DNA from: Cyanophora paradoxa
Lineage: Eukaryota > Glaucocystophyceae > Cyanophorales > Cyanophoraceae
DNA: 64,000 nucleotides
Direction of reading: 5' to 3'
NCBI GenBank assembly: GCA_004431415.1
Contig: QPMI01000058.1
Location: forward strand, 345,599 to 409,598
Both the position numbers and the translations under genes were made by a program. Numbering within the stretch: position 1 is the stretch's first letter; every line of letters begins with the position of its first letter. Positions 33,401 through 45,046 of the stretch are shown here, piece by piece. The notes beneath the pieces are model-generated. The model was not told the origin of the DNA. It searched no databases and worked only from the letters and a program-made list of their open reading frames with translations.

Positions 33401-33664
33401 TAGGTAAATGAGACGGTCCATTATAGCCTACCGCCGGGCTACCGGTATAGGACCGCACTGGCGGGAAGCGGTCGGGGAGCCGCGCGCGCGCACCGAGCCC
33501 GAAGGCGCGGCCCTAGGCACATCAGCAATGAGGTGGTGGGAGCATCCAGATGTCAGAGACCTTCCAACAAGTTCGAATGCAGGTGTCCACCCGCAGAGAA
33601 TCTGTCCGGGCTCTGCGGCAATAACTTCCTGTGCAAGACTCTGTTTCCTAACATTCGCATCGAC
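30482..33664. other. GC-rich region with shuffled local repeats, no recognised gene
   Basis: A 53-bp direct repeat (30669-30721 and 30811-30863) and duplicated GGCCGGCCCCGCCGCCTG elements (about 30875 and 30925) lie in very GC-rich DNA. 31135-31150 is a G-run. From 33200 the sequence becomes AT-richer and includes AAGAATGCATTCTT (palindrome, near 33355). I see no conserved protein domain, and no exon chain could be followed. Confidence 0.4.
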
Positions 33665-36600
33665 ATGCCCAGCAACGCAGCAGCGGCATCGTCATCGCAA
33701 TCGAGCAACCAACAGCAGTCAGCACCATCGAGCGGCCAGCAGGCGCCGTCCACCTCGAGCGGACAGGCGGCGAGTTCGAGCAGTAAGCCGCGTAATCGAA
33801 ATTAAAGCGGCCAAATACTAGTGAACCGCCGCGGCCGCGCGGGCGCCCTCGGAAGCAGCCACCAGCACCTGCAGCTGTGGGCGCAGATGGCGCAGCAGCT
33901 TCAGAATCACAGCCAGCAGAGGCAGCGGCTTCGAGCTCGAGCTCGAGCAGCAACAACAAAAGAAGGGCTCGGCCGCAGCAGCCGGCAAGCGCATCGACAC
34001 CACCGAATTTCGCCACCGAGTCCAGCGGATGTTCGCCGAATCCCGAGGCGCTGAACCGGTCCCAGCAGCATCAGTGCAGCGCGTAACTTTCGAAGAATAT
34101 CGAGCCGCTATACAGCGTGTGAAGCCCGGAGCGGTGCTGCTATCTCGCGCCGACATCGAACACGTTAAGTACATCCTCGAAAACCCGGACGCGCCCGAGC
34201 CCAGCGGCAGCCCAGAGCATGTGAAGCGGGTGAAGAATTGGCGCGAGTTCATGAGGGGGAAGTACACGCTGCGCGAGGTTCCAGATCCGACAGACAACCT
34301 GACAGCGGAGGAGCTCGCCATGCCCAACCCGCGGCCAAGGCGCAAGCTTCGGCTGGTGGTGGAGAAGCAGGTTGACAACCGCTTGAAGCGAGGAAATTCG
34401 GGCGACGCCCCCCCACTGGGCAGGGAGCTGGTGTGTGACGAGGACATTTTCATCTGCATCCAGGTGCGATCGCGGTACAACGCAATTCTCTGCGCACGCG
34501 CAACGCATCTTCAACGCAAGCGTTGGGTTGCTAGCGTTGGACATTCTCAACACATGCGTTGACCATGCGTTGAACAGAATACATTTTAATTTTTATGTCC
34601 ACTGCATTGCACTGTTTGTGACGCGGTCATGATCGTGCGCAGCGCGAACACCTTGAGAGCGGGCACAAAGGTGGCACCGGTGTATACAACAATGCGAAGC
34701 AAAGGTACGCGATTCCTCGCTACCTGGTCCGCATCTACGTCAAGATTTGGTGAGTTTTCTGTCCACCGACAAACCAATCGTGACTAAGACTCACCTGCGG
34801 TCGTGGGATGGGGCTGCAGTCCAGTCTGCAAGCTCAAGAACAAGAGGAGGCAGCCCGACGGGATCCTCCATCCAATCAAGGTGATTGGTTTCTGGGATCG
34901 GGCAATTGTCAACTTCTTTGAGATGCCCAAGGCATGGGGCCCCTGCCCCGCATGGTGAGATGTTGTTATTGATGCGCCTGGCCGCGTGTTAAAATTTACC
35001 TGGGAGTTGCAGGAGTGGCTGCCGGGGTGGAAGTGGAATGAGAGCTCAGGCGAGCTCGAGAGGGTCTGGTACTGGGAGCAAGCAGTGCACGTGTGCCGGT
35101 ACGAGAAGAAAATCCCGGATCCCGAATTTCCGGGCTGCTACAAGACGGACTTTGTCACGGACGTCATTCCGCGATTCTGGGCATTTGTCCTGGCCATAAA
35201 GGTCAGTTTTCGGCACGGTCATGCGCAGATTTCTGCATCCGGTAACGAACAACGGCGAACGCAGGACCACTACACTCGTTTCCTCATCTTGGAGGCTTGC
35301 GAATCAAAGTGCGCAGGCGAAGTTGCTGATCGTCTTCGCGAGAAATTTGCCTACTTCGGCGCATGCACAATCCTGTCCTGCGACAACGGATCGGAGTTCA
35401 AGAATGATGTGAAATTCCCGATATCTCTTGTAAACTTCAATATTAATTATGTTAACGGAGTATGGCAGATCATGAAGGTCCTTATGGCGGCCTACCCGAA
35501 CTCGTCCATCGCCTACGGGAAACCGTACACTCCAGAGCACCAGGCTCTGTGGAGCGTGCGAACAGGGACTCGAAGCCGACGCTCGCGGCTATTTGCTACG
35601 AACGCCGGAACCAGAATGCGGAGGACTGGGCGAACTGGGCCCTAGCCATTCCCGATGTATTTAAAATCCTTTCCATACCCCATTTGAAAATTCCAAGTGC
35701 ACTGATCGATGCTGGATTCTCAGGCAATGGAGTCCCACAACAGCATGAAGTTCGCGAACGGGCACAAGATGACACCCATCGAGGCCATGACCGGGCGCAG
35801 ACCTTCACGAAGGCCTTTGGGAATTGAGCCACCGTCGGATCCGACAAGGCCGTACACCGAGAAGGACATTGAGGACCTCCTCGGAGTGCGCAACGGAATG
35901 TCTGCGCATCCCAACGCATGCGTTGGTAATTGTGTTGTCAGGTTGCAAACATGGAGGAAGTGAACAGAGTGTGCGATGACATGGCGAAGTACGAAGAAGA
36001 TATCGCCAACGCTCTTCTGCAGAGGGCGGAGAGCCCGCTCTTGAAGGATATCCCGGTGTTCTACGTAGTAAGTGCCGTCAATTCATTGCAAATTTTGTCG
36101 CACTCTCATCCAACGCATTCTCAACGCATGCGTTGGACAGATCGATCAGTTTGTGCGTGCATTCGGGAATGTCCAGGCATGCGCACGGCTTGCCGTGTAC
36201 AGAGACCAGATGAAGGCGTGCGCGGAGAAGCAGGGAGCAGGTCCTGTTATCTACAGTATCGGGGATCGTGTGGCCGTCCTTGTCAAACAGCTCGGCATGC
36301 ACGTCCTCCTACAAGCAAGGGTACCTGGGATCGTCACAGAAGTGGTGGACGTCCCGCATGGCCTCTACACGATCAGGACGATGGCGGGTTTCATTGACAC
36401 TCCCATTCAGGGAGCACAATTGATCAACATGAACCTCGTGGGCGGTACGTGCAGGGGTAGTCCCATTTGCACGAATGTTGCACACTCATCAAAAAACTGG
36501 TGCAGGTATGCAGACAATCTGGAAGACAATTGAGGAGAACCGTGCGAACAACATAATGAACGGCACCGTTCCTCTCATGACAGCATTCAAGAGCTTCTGT

Positions 36601-36714
36601 GGCCAGGCCCCGGTCTCGACGTGGACCCGTGCAAGTGCAGGGATGGCTGCCCTCAGCGTGTCGTGCGTTTTGCGGGCGCCGCCCCCGCACTTCTGCATCC
36701 GCGAGAGAGCGTGA
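33665..36714 (+). CDS. Intron-rich DDE integrase gene, copy B (GIN/SCAND3/KRBA2-like)
   Basis: A transposon-derived or transposon-borne integrase. Introns, all GT-AG: 34464-34642, 34750-34819, 34955-35012, 35202-35264, 35409-35468, 35657-35723, 35886-35941, 36068-36140 and 36445-36505; at least one more is likely before 34029. The spliced product has an N-terminal Ser/Gln-rich stretch, an H2C2 zinc finger (REHLESGHKGG...YVKICPVC), the DDE core (YKTDFVTD, LSCDNGSEF, HQ-SVERANRDS), a KMTPIEAMTGRRP motif and a beta-barrel tail (GDRVAVLVKQL). This order matches vertebrate KRBA2/SCAND3 and GIN-type integrases. So many introns argue against a recently retrotransposed copy. The start is uncertain: the ATG at 33665 is the best candidate. 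Two bases appear lost (near 34949 and 35545) relative to copy A. Confidence 0.72.
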
Positions 36715-36725
36715 GCTCGAAATAT

Positions 36726-37656
36726 AAACTTAAATTCTAGCTCGATGTCATAACTGAAATTAAGGGACGGCACCTTCAGAAACAGCCAGGCTCGTGGGCA
36801 TGTCTCCGGAGTGTACTCCCCCCCCGATCCCTCGATCGGCTCGTCCCACAGTAGCCGCACGACGTCCCGTGCCGTGTTGCAGTCCCCAGTGCCGCGCTTG
36901 CCATCCGTGTCCTCCTTCAGGTAGTTCGCGCCTGTCGCCGCCCTCTTCTTTGCTCGAGGTTCACCTGCAGAGGCGAGCACAGCTCCGACGGATGTCTGGA
37001 CCTGCAAGCGCAACACCTCCACGAGCGAACTCAGCTGCGCCGAGTCCGACGAAGTCGCCGCCTGAACCGGCTGGGGCGCCGGCGCTGCAGCTGCGTGCTG
37101 CGCCTTGCCGCGCTTCATGAGCTTCACAAGTTCGGGGTCGGTGTTGCTGTCGCCGTCCTCGTGCGCTGGCTGCATGTCCCGCCGCACGACGTAGAAGAAA
37201 CATCCGGGACTGAGCTTCGGCAGCTTCCGAGACGCAGTCCTCAGATCGAGGGTGTCCGCCTCCGGATCGTAGAAGTACAGGTCCAGGCCCGCAGGTCCGA
37301 CGGATTGCGTGAAGCGGAGCTCCCGCTCCGCATCCTTCAAGAGCTCCGCAGGCCATCCCGGGCCTCCCTCGACCTCGAGGGTCACCGTCGCTGCGTCACG
37401 GGCAAGGTGCGCGCACGCGCGGTCGGGCATCAGCGCGGCGCCCGGTGCGCGCCTTCGCATCACAGCTCAAGAGTATCGAACCTTTGGTCGTAGTTAGGCC
37501 TCCGTTCTGCCGGCTGTCGGCGAGAACACGCACTTCGACTGGTTCCGCGGGCGCCTGCAGCTGCCCTGCGCGAGCCGCCGACTCTTCGGCTCCCGCAGCC
37601 GCTGCTGCGTCGCTCGACTCGCCTTGCTTAGCCACTTTGCCCTTCTTGGGCGCCAT
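36726..37656 (-). CDS. Hypothetical protein convergent with the integrase
   Basis: It starts MAPKKGKVAKQGESSD at 37656, a Lys-rich then Ala-rich N-terminus. It continues in another frame (a short intron or an indel near 37430-37465) with LEVEGGPGWPAELLKDAERE, DLYFYDPEADTLDLRTA and a Gln/Ala-rich segment, then a basic KKRAATGANYLKEDTDGK. No domain recognised. The 3' end is uncertain: the open frame runs on to 36489 across the end of the integrase gene. Because it is duplicated together with the integrase (25920-26418), the two may form one mobile unit. Confidence 0.4.
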
Positions 37657-37826
37657 GTGCGGACCGCCCCGCCCGCTGCCGCAGTGCTGTCTGCCGGCTG
37701 CTGCTGTGCGCACTACCTATAGTACTATTGCATCATTCGCTGCGAGTCGTACTACGGTAGTAACCCCCCCAACGCAAGCTCCGGCTGCGCTGGCCGGCGC
37801 CTTTTTTTCTGCGATGGCTCGAAAGC

Positions 37827-38138
37827 GTGCGCCATAAAAATAAGATGGCGCGCCATTTTATTTGGCGCACCATAGACGATCGCTTCAAGCGGGGTGACGA
37901 TCGCATGGCGCGCGCGCGCCCGCCAGCGGCGCCCGCGGCGCGACTTCGTCGTACACGAAGTTCTGACGAATCGAATACGCCCGACGGCGTCTTGAATCTT
38001 GCCGCTGGCTATGGCCAGCAAGTTAAGTCGATTTCGCCAAACCCGCGCCACCCGCCGCTTCCGAAGGCTACCGAAAAGTACGGGTTCGAATTCGATTCGC
38101 ACCCGGTGACCGTGCGAACTCCTCTCGCCAAGTACTAG
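37827..38138 (+). CDS. Possible small gene, function unknown
   Basis: An open frame of 103 codons whose second half (NLAAGYGQQVKSISPNP, EKYGFEFDSHPVTVRTPLA) does not look like composition-driven noise and ends at a stop shortly before the dynactin 3' end. No homologue recognised and no independent support; it could be the last exon of a longer gene. Confidence 0.3.
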   Translation: MRHKNKMARHFIWRTIDDRFKRGDDRMARARPPAAPAARLRRTRSSDESNTPDGVLNLAAGYGQQVKSISPNPRHPPLPKATEKYGFEFDSHPVTVRTPLAKY

Positions 38139-38235
38139 TCGTGGAATGTGTACTACATTGTGTAGATCTGAGCATGTTATTTTTTGTTTTTGATATTACC
38201 GTAGTGCCGGCCACAGCCTCTAGTCTACGGCGGCG

Positions 38236-41200
38236 TCAGGCGACGAGCAGCGCGTTCAGGCGGTGCAGCTCCGGGGGGGAGAGGAGCAGGGGTACGGGCC
38301 CCGCGGGGGGCGCGAAGGCCCCCTGGGCGCCCCCCAGGATCGAGTGGAGGTCGCCCAGAAGGGACCCGGCGGCGGCCGCCCCCGTCGGCACCGAGATGCG
38401 CCCGACGGGCACCCTGCGGGCTCCGGCCGGGGCGGCGGGAGATGGGGCCGGGGCGCCCGCGGCGGGGGCCGGGGCGGGGAGGAGGGCGGCGGCGAGGGCG
38501 CGGGCGCGGGCGGCGCGGGCGAGGAGCGGGTCCTCCTCGCCTGCCCCCGCCCCGCCGCGTACGGGCCGTTGCGGGCAGGCCGGCAGGGCCTACGCCGCCC
38601 GCCGCCGCGCTGCCGCCCGCTCGGCCGCCACCGGCGGCGCGGGGGCGCGAGAGAGACGACGCGGGCGCCCGACTCGACGGCGCGCAGGTGCTGCCGGGGC
38701 GCCGCCTCAGGTGAGCCGCTCTCTGGGCCGCCCGGGGCGGGGGGGGGGGGGGGGAGGGGGGGGGGTGCGGGGCGGGGCGGGCGGGGCGGACCCTCACGAC
38801 GGTGCCGAGCTCCCGGATGCACCCGAGCGCGGCGCGGGGGCCCGACGATCCCGCGCCGGCGCGGGCGGCCTGCAGCGCGAGCGGCTCGGCGCCCGGCGCG
38901 GGCGGGTCCGAGGATTCTCCGCTGGCGAGCGGCTGGGCGGGACGGGCGGGGACGGCGACGGCGGCGCGCGGGGCGGCGGCGGCGGGGCGGGACGGGCGGG
39001 GCCGTCGGGGAGGGGCGCGAGGTCCGCGAGCAGCCGCTGCGTCTCGGAAAGCGCCGCGCGGCGCGTCTGCCGCGGGGCCCCTCGGCGAGGGGGAGGCCGG
39101 GCCAACAGGGAGCGGGCGGGGGCGCACGAGGGAATAGAGGTGCCGGAGGGCGTTCTTGAGCGTCACCGCCTCGAGACGCGCGCTGCGCGGCCCCCTCAGA
39201 CCTCTCTTTCTTTCATTCCCAAGGGCCCCCCGGGAGGGCGGGCGGGCGCGCCTCGCGAGCTCGTTGGCGGATGCCGTGCCCTCGAGCAGGGGCGAGGCGC
39301 GGCTCTCCCGCAGCTTCGCCAGCGCTGCCGCGGGGCCCGCCGCCGCCGCCGCGGAGCCGCCGGCGGCCGCAGCAGCGGTGGCCGCCGCCTGCGCGCCCGT
39401 CAGGTGCGGCGCGCCTCCGCCCAGAAGGCCCTAAAGGATCCTATCCCTACTCCTGGAAAGCCTCCAGCGGCCCCGGCAGGCCCGGCAGAGGCGAGCGGGG
39501 CGCACCTTGGCCTCGGCGAGGTCGGCGCGGGCCTTGGCGACCGCCGCCTCGGCCTCCGCCAGGCGCGCCCGGAGCTCGGCCTCCTCCCGCTGCGCCAGCT
39601 GCGCGGGGCGCGTCGGAGGGGGCGCGAAGGGGTGAGGGGGCGGGGGGCGGGGCGGGCCTCGGAGGCGGCGCGGAGGCGGGAGGCCTCCTGCTGGGCCGCC
39701 CCCGTCTGCTCCGCCTGCGCGCCCCCGACCCCTCATCACCGAAGCCGGCGGCTCGAGAAGCGGTCGCCGAGCTCGAGCGTGGCGCGGCTCCCGGCCGGGG
39801 CCGCGTCCACGGGGGCCCAGCGCGTGCGGGGGGCGGGGACCTTGGCGGCGAGCGCGTCGAGGCGGTGGGCGAGCTTCGCGTACTTCACCGCCGCCTCCTC
39901 CAGCTCCTGCCGCCGAGGCGCGTAAGGGGACGCTTCACGGCGCCGTCCGTCGGGCCCGAGAGACAGGGGCGCGGCGCCCCCTCGCGCCGGCGTGGGGCGG
40001 GGCGGGGCGTGGGGCGGGGCACCTTGTCGCGCTGGAGGAGGCGGCGCTCGGCCTCCTCGCGGGCGCGGCGCTCCTCCTCGAGGCGCCCCCGCACGGCCCC
40101 CGCCGCCGCCAGCTCGCCCTTCACCCGCCCCGCCCGCGCCTCCATCGCCCCCCGGCCCCCTCTCGCCTCTCCCCCGCCTGCGCGGCCAGCTCGGCGAGGG
40201 CGGCCCCCTGCGCTCCAGCGCCGGGCCGCTCGGGCGGGCGGGGTTTGGGAGCTGGGGCGGGGGCCGGGCGGGGCGCGCCTTGGCGTCGAAGTCGCCGGCG
40301 AGGAGGCCCTCGAAGGCCTCGTCCACCCGCCGCTGCGCCGCCGCCAGCTCCCCCAGCGCCCCCCGCAGCGGGCCCGCCCCCGCCCCTCCCCCACCGCCCC
40401 CGCCGCCTGCCCCGCCGCCCGCTCCGCCGCCTCGAGCCGCTCGAAGAGGGCGGCGGGGGCGCTCGCGAGGGACGCCCCGCGCAGGCGGCGACGAGGCGGC
40501 GGAGGCGGCCTGCAGCGTGGAAAGGGCGCCCTGCACGCGCGAGAGGAGCGCAGCGCGCGCCCGCTCGTCCCCCTCCTCCGCGCTCTCCAGCAGAACCGCG
40601 TCGGCCTCCTCGCCGGCGGGCGGGCCGGCGAGCCCGCGCGCCGCCTCGGCGGCCGCCCCGGCGAGGTCGGCGTCCAAGGCCTCGAGGCGCAGCAGGAGGC
40701 GCCGGCCGGCCTCCTCCGCCCGCTCCCACGCCGGCACCAGCGCCCGCAGCCGCTCCTCCGGCCCCGCCGCCCTCGCCCCTGCCCCCGCCGCCCGCTCCAG
40801 CGCCGACTGCGGGAAGAAGGCGGCTGAGGGGCTTCACAGAGAGGGAAAGGGGCCGGGGGGGCGGACGTCAAGGTCGGGGGCGTCGGCGGCGTCGCTGAGC
40901 ATGTCCTCCCTGACGGCCTGCAGCAGCCGCTCGAGGGCGCGCTCGACGGCGGGGAGCTCGCGCGCCGCCGCCCCCGCCAGGCGCCCGTACGCGGCGTCCT
41001 CCTCCAGCGCGACGAGCCCCGCCCGCAGCTGCCTCGCCACACTCGTCGCCCGCAGCGCCTTCTCCCGCAGCTGCCCCCGGCCCCGCGGCTCTGGCGCGCG
41101 CCCGGGCGCGCGGGCGAAGCTGTCTCACGCACGCGGAGGGCGGCGCGGCAGGTCGCCGGCGTGAGGCCCGCGCGCAGCAGCTCCACCGGCGTCGACGGGG

Positions 41201-44200
41201 ACGGGTACCGCTGCAGCAGCTGCCCCGGGGTGAGCGGCGGCAGGCAGGGGTCGGACGGCGGGGCGGGGGCGGGGGCGGGGGCGCACGAAGGTGGCGAGGG
41301 CGTCGGCCTTGGCGGCGCAGCGGTGGGCGGCGAGGAGGGCGGCGAGCGGCTCGGCCTCGCCCCGCGCCAGCGCCTCCGGCACCAGCGCCGCCACAAAGTC
41401 CCTGGCGACGATCGTGAGGCACGGAAGCTTGCCGCGGCCTGTGAACGGCGGGCGGGCGGCCCCCTCTAGCCCCCCGCCCCGCCCTGCTCGACGCCCCTCC
41501 ACCCGCCCCGGGGCGCACCTGTGGAGGGCGGCCTCGGCGGCGGCGCAGCGCGCGGCCTCGAGCTCCATAGCGGCGGCCAGGGCCCGCAGCGCCGCCCCGC
41601 CCTCGGCCGCCGCCGCCCGCTGCGCCCGCTCCCGCGCCTCCGCGTCGCCGCCGGGGCCCGAGGAGGCGGCGGCGGCCTCGCGGAGGGACTCGTTGGCGGC
41701 AAGCAGCGCCCGCATGCGCTCCCGGAACTGCTCCAGCGTCCTGCCCGGGGCGGCAAGCCGGCTTGAGGGCGCGAGGGGCGCAGGCAGCGGGGCGGCGAGG
41801 GCGGCACCGCTCGAGGTCGGCGGCGCGCTCGCGAAGGGCGGCGGCCTCGGCCCGGGCCTCCTCGGCCGCCGCGTCGCGCGCGCCCAGCTCGTCGGCGAGG
41901 CGCCGCATCTCCGTCCGGTGCTCCTCCTCGATCGCCTCGCTGCCGGCCCCCGTCGGCGGGGCGCTGGGCGGGGGCCGGGGCGGGGGCGGGGGTACCTGAG
42001 GTCCTTCAGGTCCTCCAGGTCCTGCACCTGGCCCCGCAGCCGCTCCGCCTCCTGCCCCGCCAGAGTGAGACGAGGCCGGCGAGCCCCCGCGCGAGCGGGG
42101 GGGCGGCGTCTGTGGCTCCAAGGCAGCCCCTCCCGCGTTCTACGTCGCAGGGCGGCAGGGCCCCGGCACCTCGTCGAGGGAGGCGTTCTTGGCGATGAGG
42201 CGCTCGGCCATGGCGGCGGCGCCGGCCCCCTCCTCCACCCGCTCCTCCAGCTCCCCCGAGCGCTGCACGCCCGGGCGCCGCCTCAGACGAAGAAGAGCAA
42301 CGGGACGCCGAGTCCGCGGCCCGGCGCGGGCCTCCAGGGCGCTAGGGGGCCGGCGGAGCTTGGCGGGCTCTGCCGGGAGGGCATGGCGGGGCGGTCCTCT
42401 GGGGGCGGGGCGGGGCCGGGGGCGGGGGGGCGCGCCAGCTTCTCGGCGGCGAGGTCGCGCTGGAGGCGCTCGGCGCGCTCCTCCGCCTCCCGCGCCCGCC
42501 CCGCCTCCTTCTCCGCCTCCCGCACCTGCCCCGCGCCCCGCCCCGCCCCGCCTCAGCCGACGGGGGCCGGGGAGGGGGATGCCTGGGCGGCGCGCCTTGG
42601 CCTGGAGGGCGGCCTTCTCGCGGCTGGTGACCTCGTGGACCTTCTGCAGCGCCTCCCGCAGCTTCCCGTTCTGCGGCGCCGGGCCCGACTCAGGACCCCG
42701 GGAGCCCGCCGCGGTTCCGGGCTCGCTTCGGGGCGCTCTGGCGCCCCCAGCGCGCCGCACCTGCTCGCGGAGGGCGCGCAGCTCGGCGGCGGCGGCGGCG
42801 GCCTCGCCCGCCCCACCTCCCGCCTCGGGGCCGGGGAGGGCGGAGGCGGCGAGCTCCTCGCGGAGGCGCGCCTCCTCCTGCAGCAGCTCCCGGTCCGTCT
42901 CCAGCTCCTCCACCTGGCCCCGCCCCCCGTCAGACCGCGGCCCGCCCCGCCCCGCCTGTCCCCTCGGGGTTCGGAGCGGGAGCCGAGCTCTAGAGCCGCT
43001 GGGCCGAACGAGGCTCGACCCGGGGGCGCCGAGCCTCGGCACTCGAATCCTCTGGCCTTGGGCGGCGCCCCGCCCCGCCCCGCCCGTGCCCGCCCGGCTC
43101 CCTCCGGCCTCGGGTGACGCGCCTTGAGCTTGAGGGCCTCGAGCTCCTGGAGCAGCGCCTCGGCCTTCTCCTCCGCCAGCTCCTTCTCCACCGCCGCCCC
43201 TTCCGCCACCTGCGTCCAGCCCAACGCCTCAGCGCTCTGCTTCACGCGGTTTCCATTGCTTCGGAGAGGGGCCGCGGGGGGGGGGAGGGGGGGGGGGGGG
43301 GTTGCGCCTAGAGCGAGAAGCTACGCTTAGAGATGCGCGGCTGCCTCGCGGGCCCGACTCGAGAACTCGAGGGAATCGTGAGCTTGCTAGCGGGGCGCAC
43401 CTCCTGGGCCTCGGCGAGGGCCCGGCGGGCCTCGGCGAGCTGAGCCTCGACGTCGCGCGCCGACGAGTCCCTCGCGCGCCGCTCCCCCGCCGCCGCCTCG
43501 AACCGCGCCGCCGCCTCTGCCCGATGCACGGGCACGTGGGCGGGGGCGGGGTGGGGGTTGGGGTTGGGGGAGGGGTTTTTTTTGGGGGGGGGGGTGGGGG
43601 GGGAGAATCGCGAACCCTGGAGGCGCCGTTCGAGCTCGGCGGTCTTCTCGCGCGCGGCCGCCGCCGCCGCCTCCGACTCTGCGCGCAAACGGGGCCGCGT
43701 GAGGGGCGGAGAGGGCAGCGGACGCGCGGGGATTCGAACCGGCGATCTGGACGGCGAACTCCTCCCTCTGCTTTGCGATGCGGTTCTCGAGTGACTTCAC
43801 CTGAGGCCCCGGCCGGTCGGAGGCTAGAAGAAGGCGGGGGAGAGAGGAGTAAGCGTGGGGGGCACCTCGCGCTCGCGCTCGACGAGCTGCCGCTCGAGCT
43901 CGCGGCGGTGGTGCTCCCACCCCGCGGAGTCGCCCAGCGCCCGCGTGCTGCTGCGGCGCCCCGCGCGTCAGCGCGCCCCGGCGCGCAGCGGGCCGGCCGG
44001 GCGCGCGCGTGCGCGCCTCTGGCGGCGGGCGTCGGCGAGCGTCGCCCCGCTGGAGATGCGGGGGAGGGGCGACCCCTCGGGCGTGCCTGCCGGCGGCGGC
44101 TCGTGCGACGATGTCATTGCGCGCCTGCGCGCCGCGCGGGGCGCTCGACGCGGCGGGCGAAGGCGGCCAGGGGCCGGGCGGGCGGGCGGGCAGCGGTGGC

Positions 44201-45002
44201 GCACCGCCGGGCGGAGTCGGGGACATAGTCGCTGGGCGGGGGCATGGCGGAGCGGAGGGGTGTGACTGGCTCCTCGGGCTGCGGCTCGGCAGAGACGACG
44301 GGCGAGCCGCCGAAGCGGCCGCCGCTGCGGATGTGCACGGGCGACTCGCTGCGGATGGGCGGCGGGGGCGACATCATCGCCCCCTCCGCCTGCTCCTCGT
44401 TGATCGCCGGCGGCACCAGAACGCCCGACGGCGTCCGCGGCGTGAGCGGGGCCGCCGCCGCGGGACTCGCAGCGGCGGAGCGGCCGGCCAGACTCGGGCG
44501 GGCCGGTGTCCGCGGTGACGGGAGGGGAGCGCGCGGAGACGGCAGCGGCGCGGAAGAAGGCTCCTGGCTCTTGCGCAGTGTGCCGCTCAGGGACGTGCGC
44601 GTGGCCGCCGGCGTCGCGCTTGGGCGCGGGATGGAGGTAGTTGCGGTCGTGGATGTGCGCGGCACCGCGGTCGTCGCTGCGTTCCGGAGCTTCAGTACGG
44701 TAAACGATCGAGGATCTCGGTTGCGCTCTATGCTCACTTCGCGCAGTCGCCGCGGAGGCGGGCTTCGCCGCTGCACTTGAACTCGCCGCAGCGGACGTCG
44801 TCTCCTTCCGCGCCTTCAGGCGCTCCTCAAGGGCCGCCTTGCGCTCCTCCAGCGTCGTCCCGGTTGACGGGCGCGCCGTGGCGCCCGCAGCGGCGCCGAG
44901 AGACGCCCGCGCCGGCACCTGCGCTCCCATCGCACCACGTTCGTGCTCTTGCGCGTGTGTACGCACCCGCGGCTTCGGAAGGTTGCTCCCTGGCGCCGAC
45001 AT
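38236..45002 (-). CDS. Dynactin subunit 1 (p150-Glued)-like coiled-coil protein
   Basis: The shoulder subunit of dynactin, which links dynein to cargo. Exons on the minus strand follow the order of animal DCTN1. The start MSAPGSNLPKPR at 45002 is followed by LEERKAALEERLKARK and a Ser/Thr/Pro/Arg-rich linker. First coiled coil: KSLENRIAKQREEF, LERRLQG, and VEKELAEEKAEALLQELEAL near 43140-43210. These are followed by IEEEHRTEMRRLADELGARD, a globular segment (CLTIVARDFVAALVPEALA, about 41400) and ARQLRAGLVALEEDAAYGRL. The second coiled coil and ending are LAKLRESRASPLLEGTA, LKNALRHLYSLV and ELHRLNALLVA-stop at 38236. I estimate about twenty exons with C-rich introns of 50-110 nt. No CAP-Gly domain is encoded before the coiled coil. 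Exact exon borders were not resolved. Confidence 0.68.
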
Positions 45003-45046
45003 CGCCGACGCCTCAGCTAGGGGGGTAGAGTCAATTCTGGGCGAAA
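45003..45046. promoter_or_regulatory. 44-bp divergent spacer, dynactin-like / GT8
   Basis: Only 44 bp lie between the inferred start codons at 45002 (minus) and 45047 (plus). It must hold both 5' leaders and a shared promoter, if both starts are right. No TATA box is visible. Confidence 0.4.
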
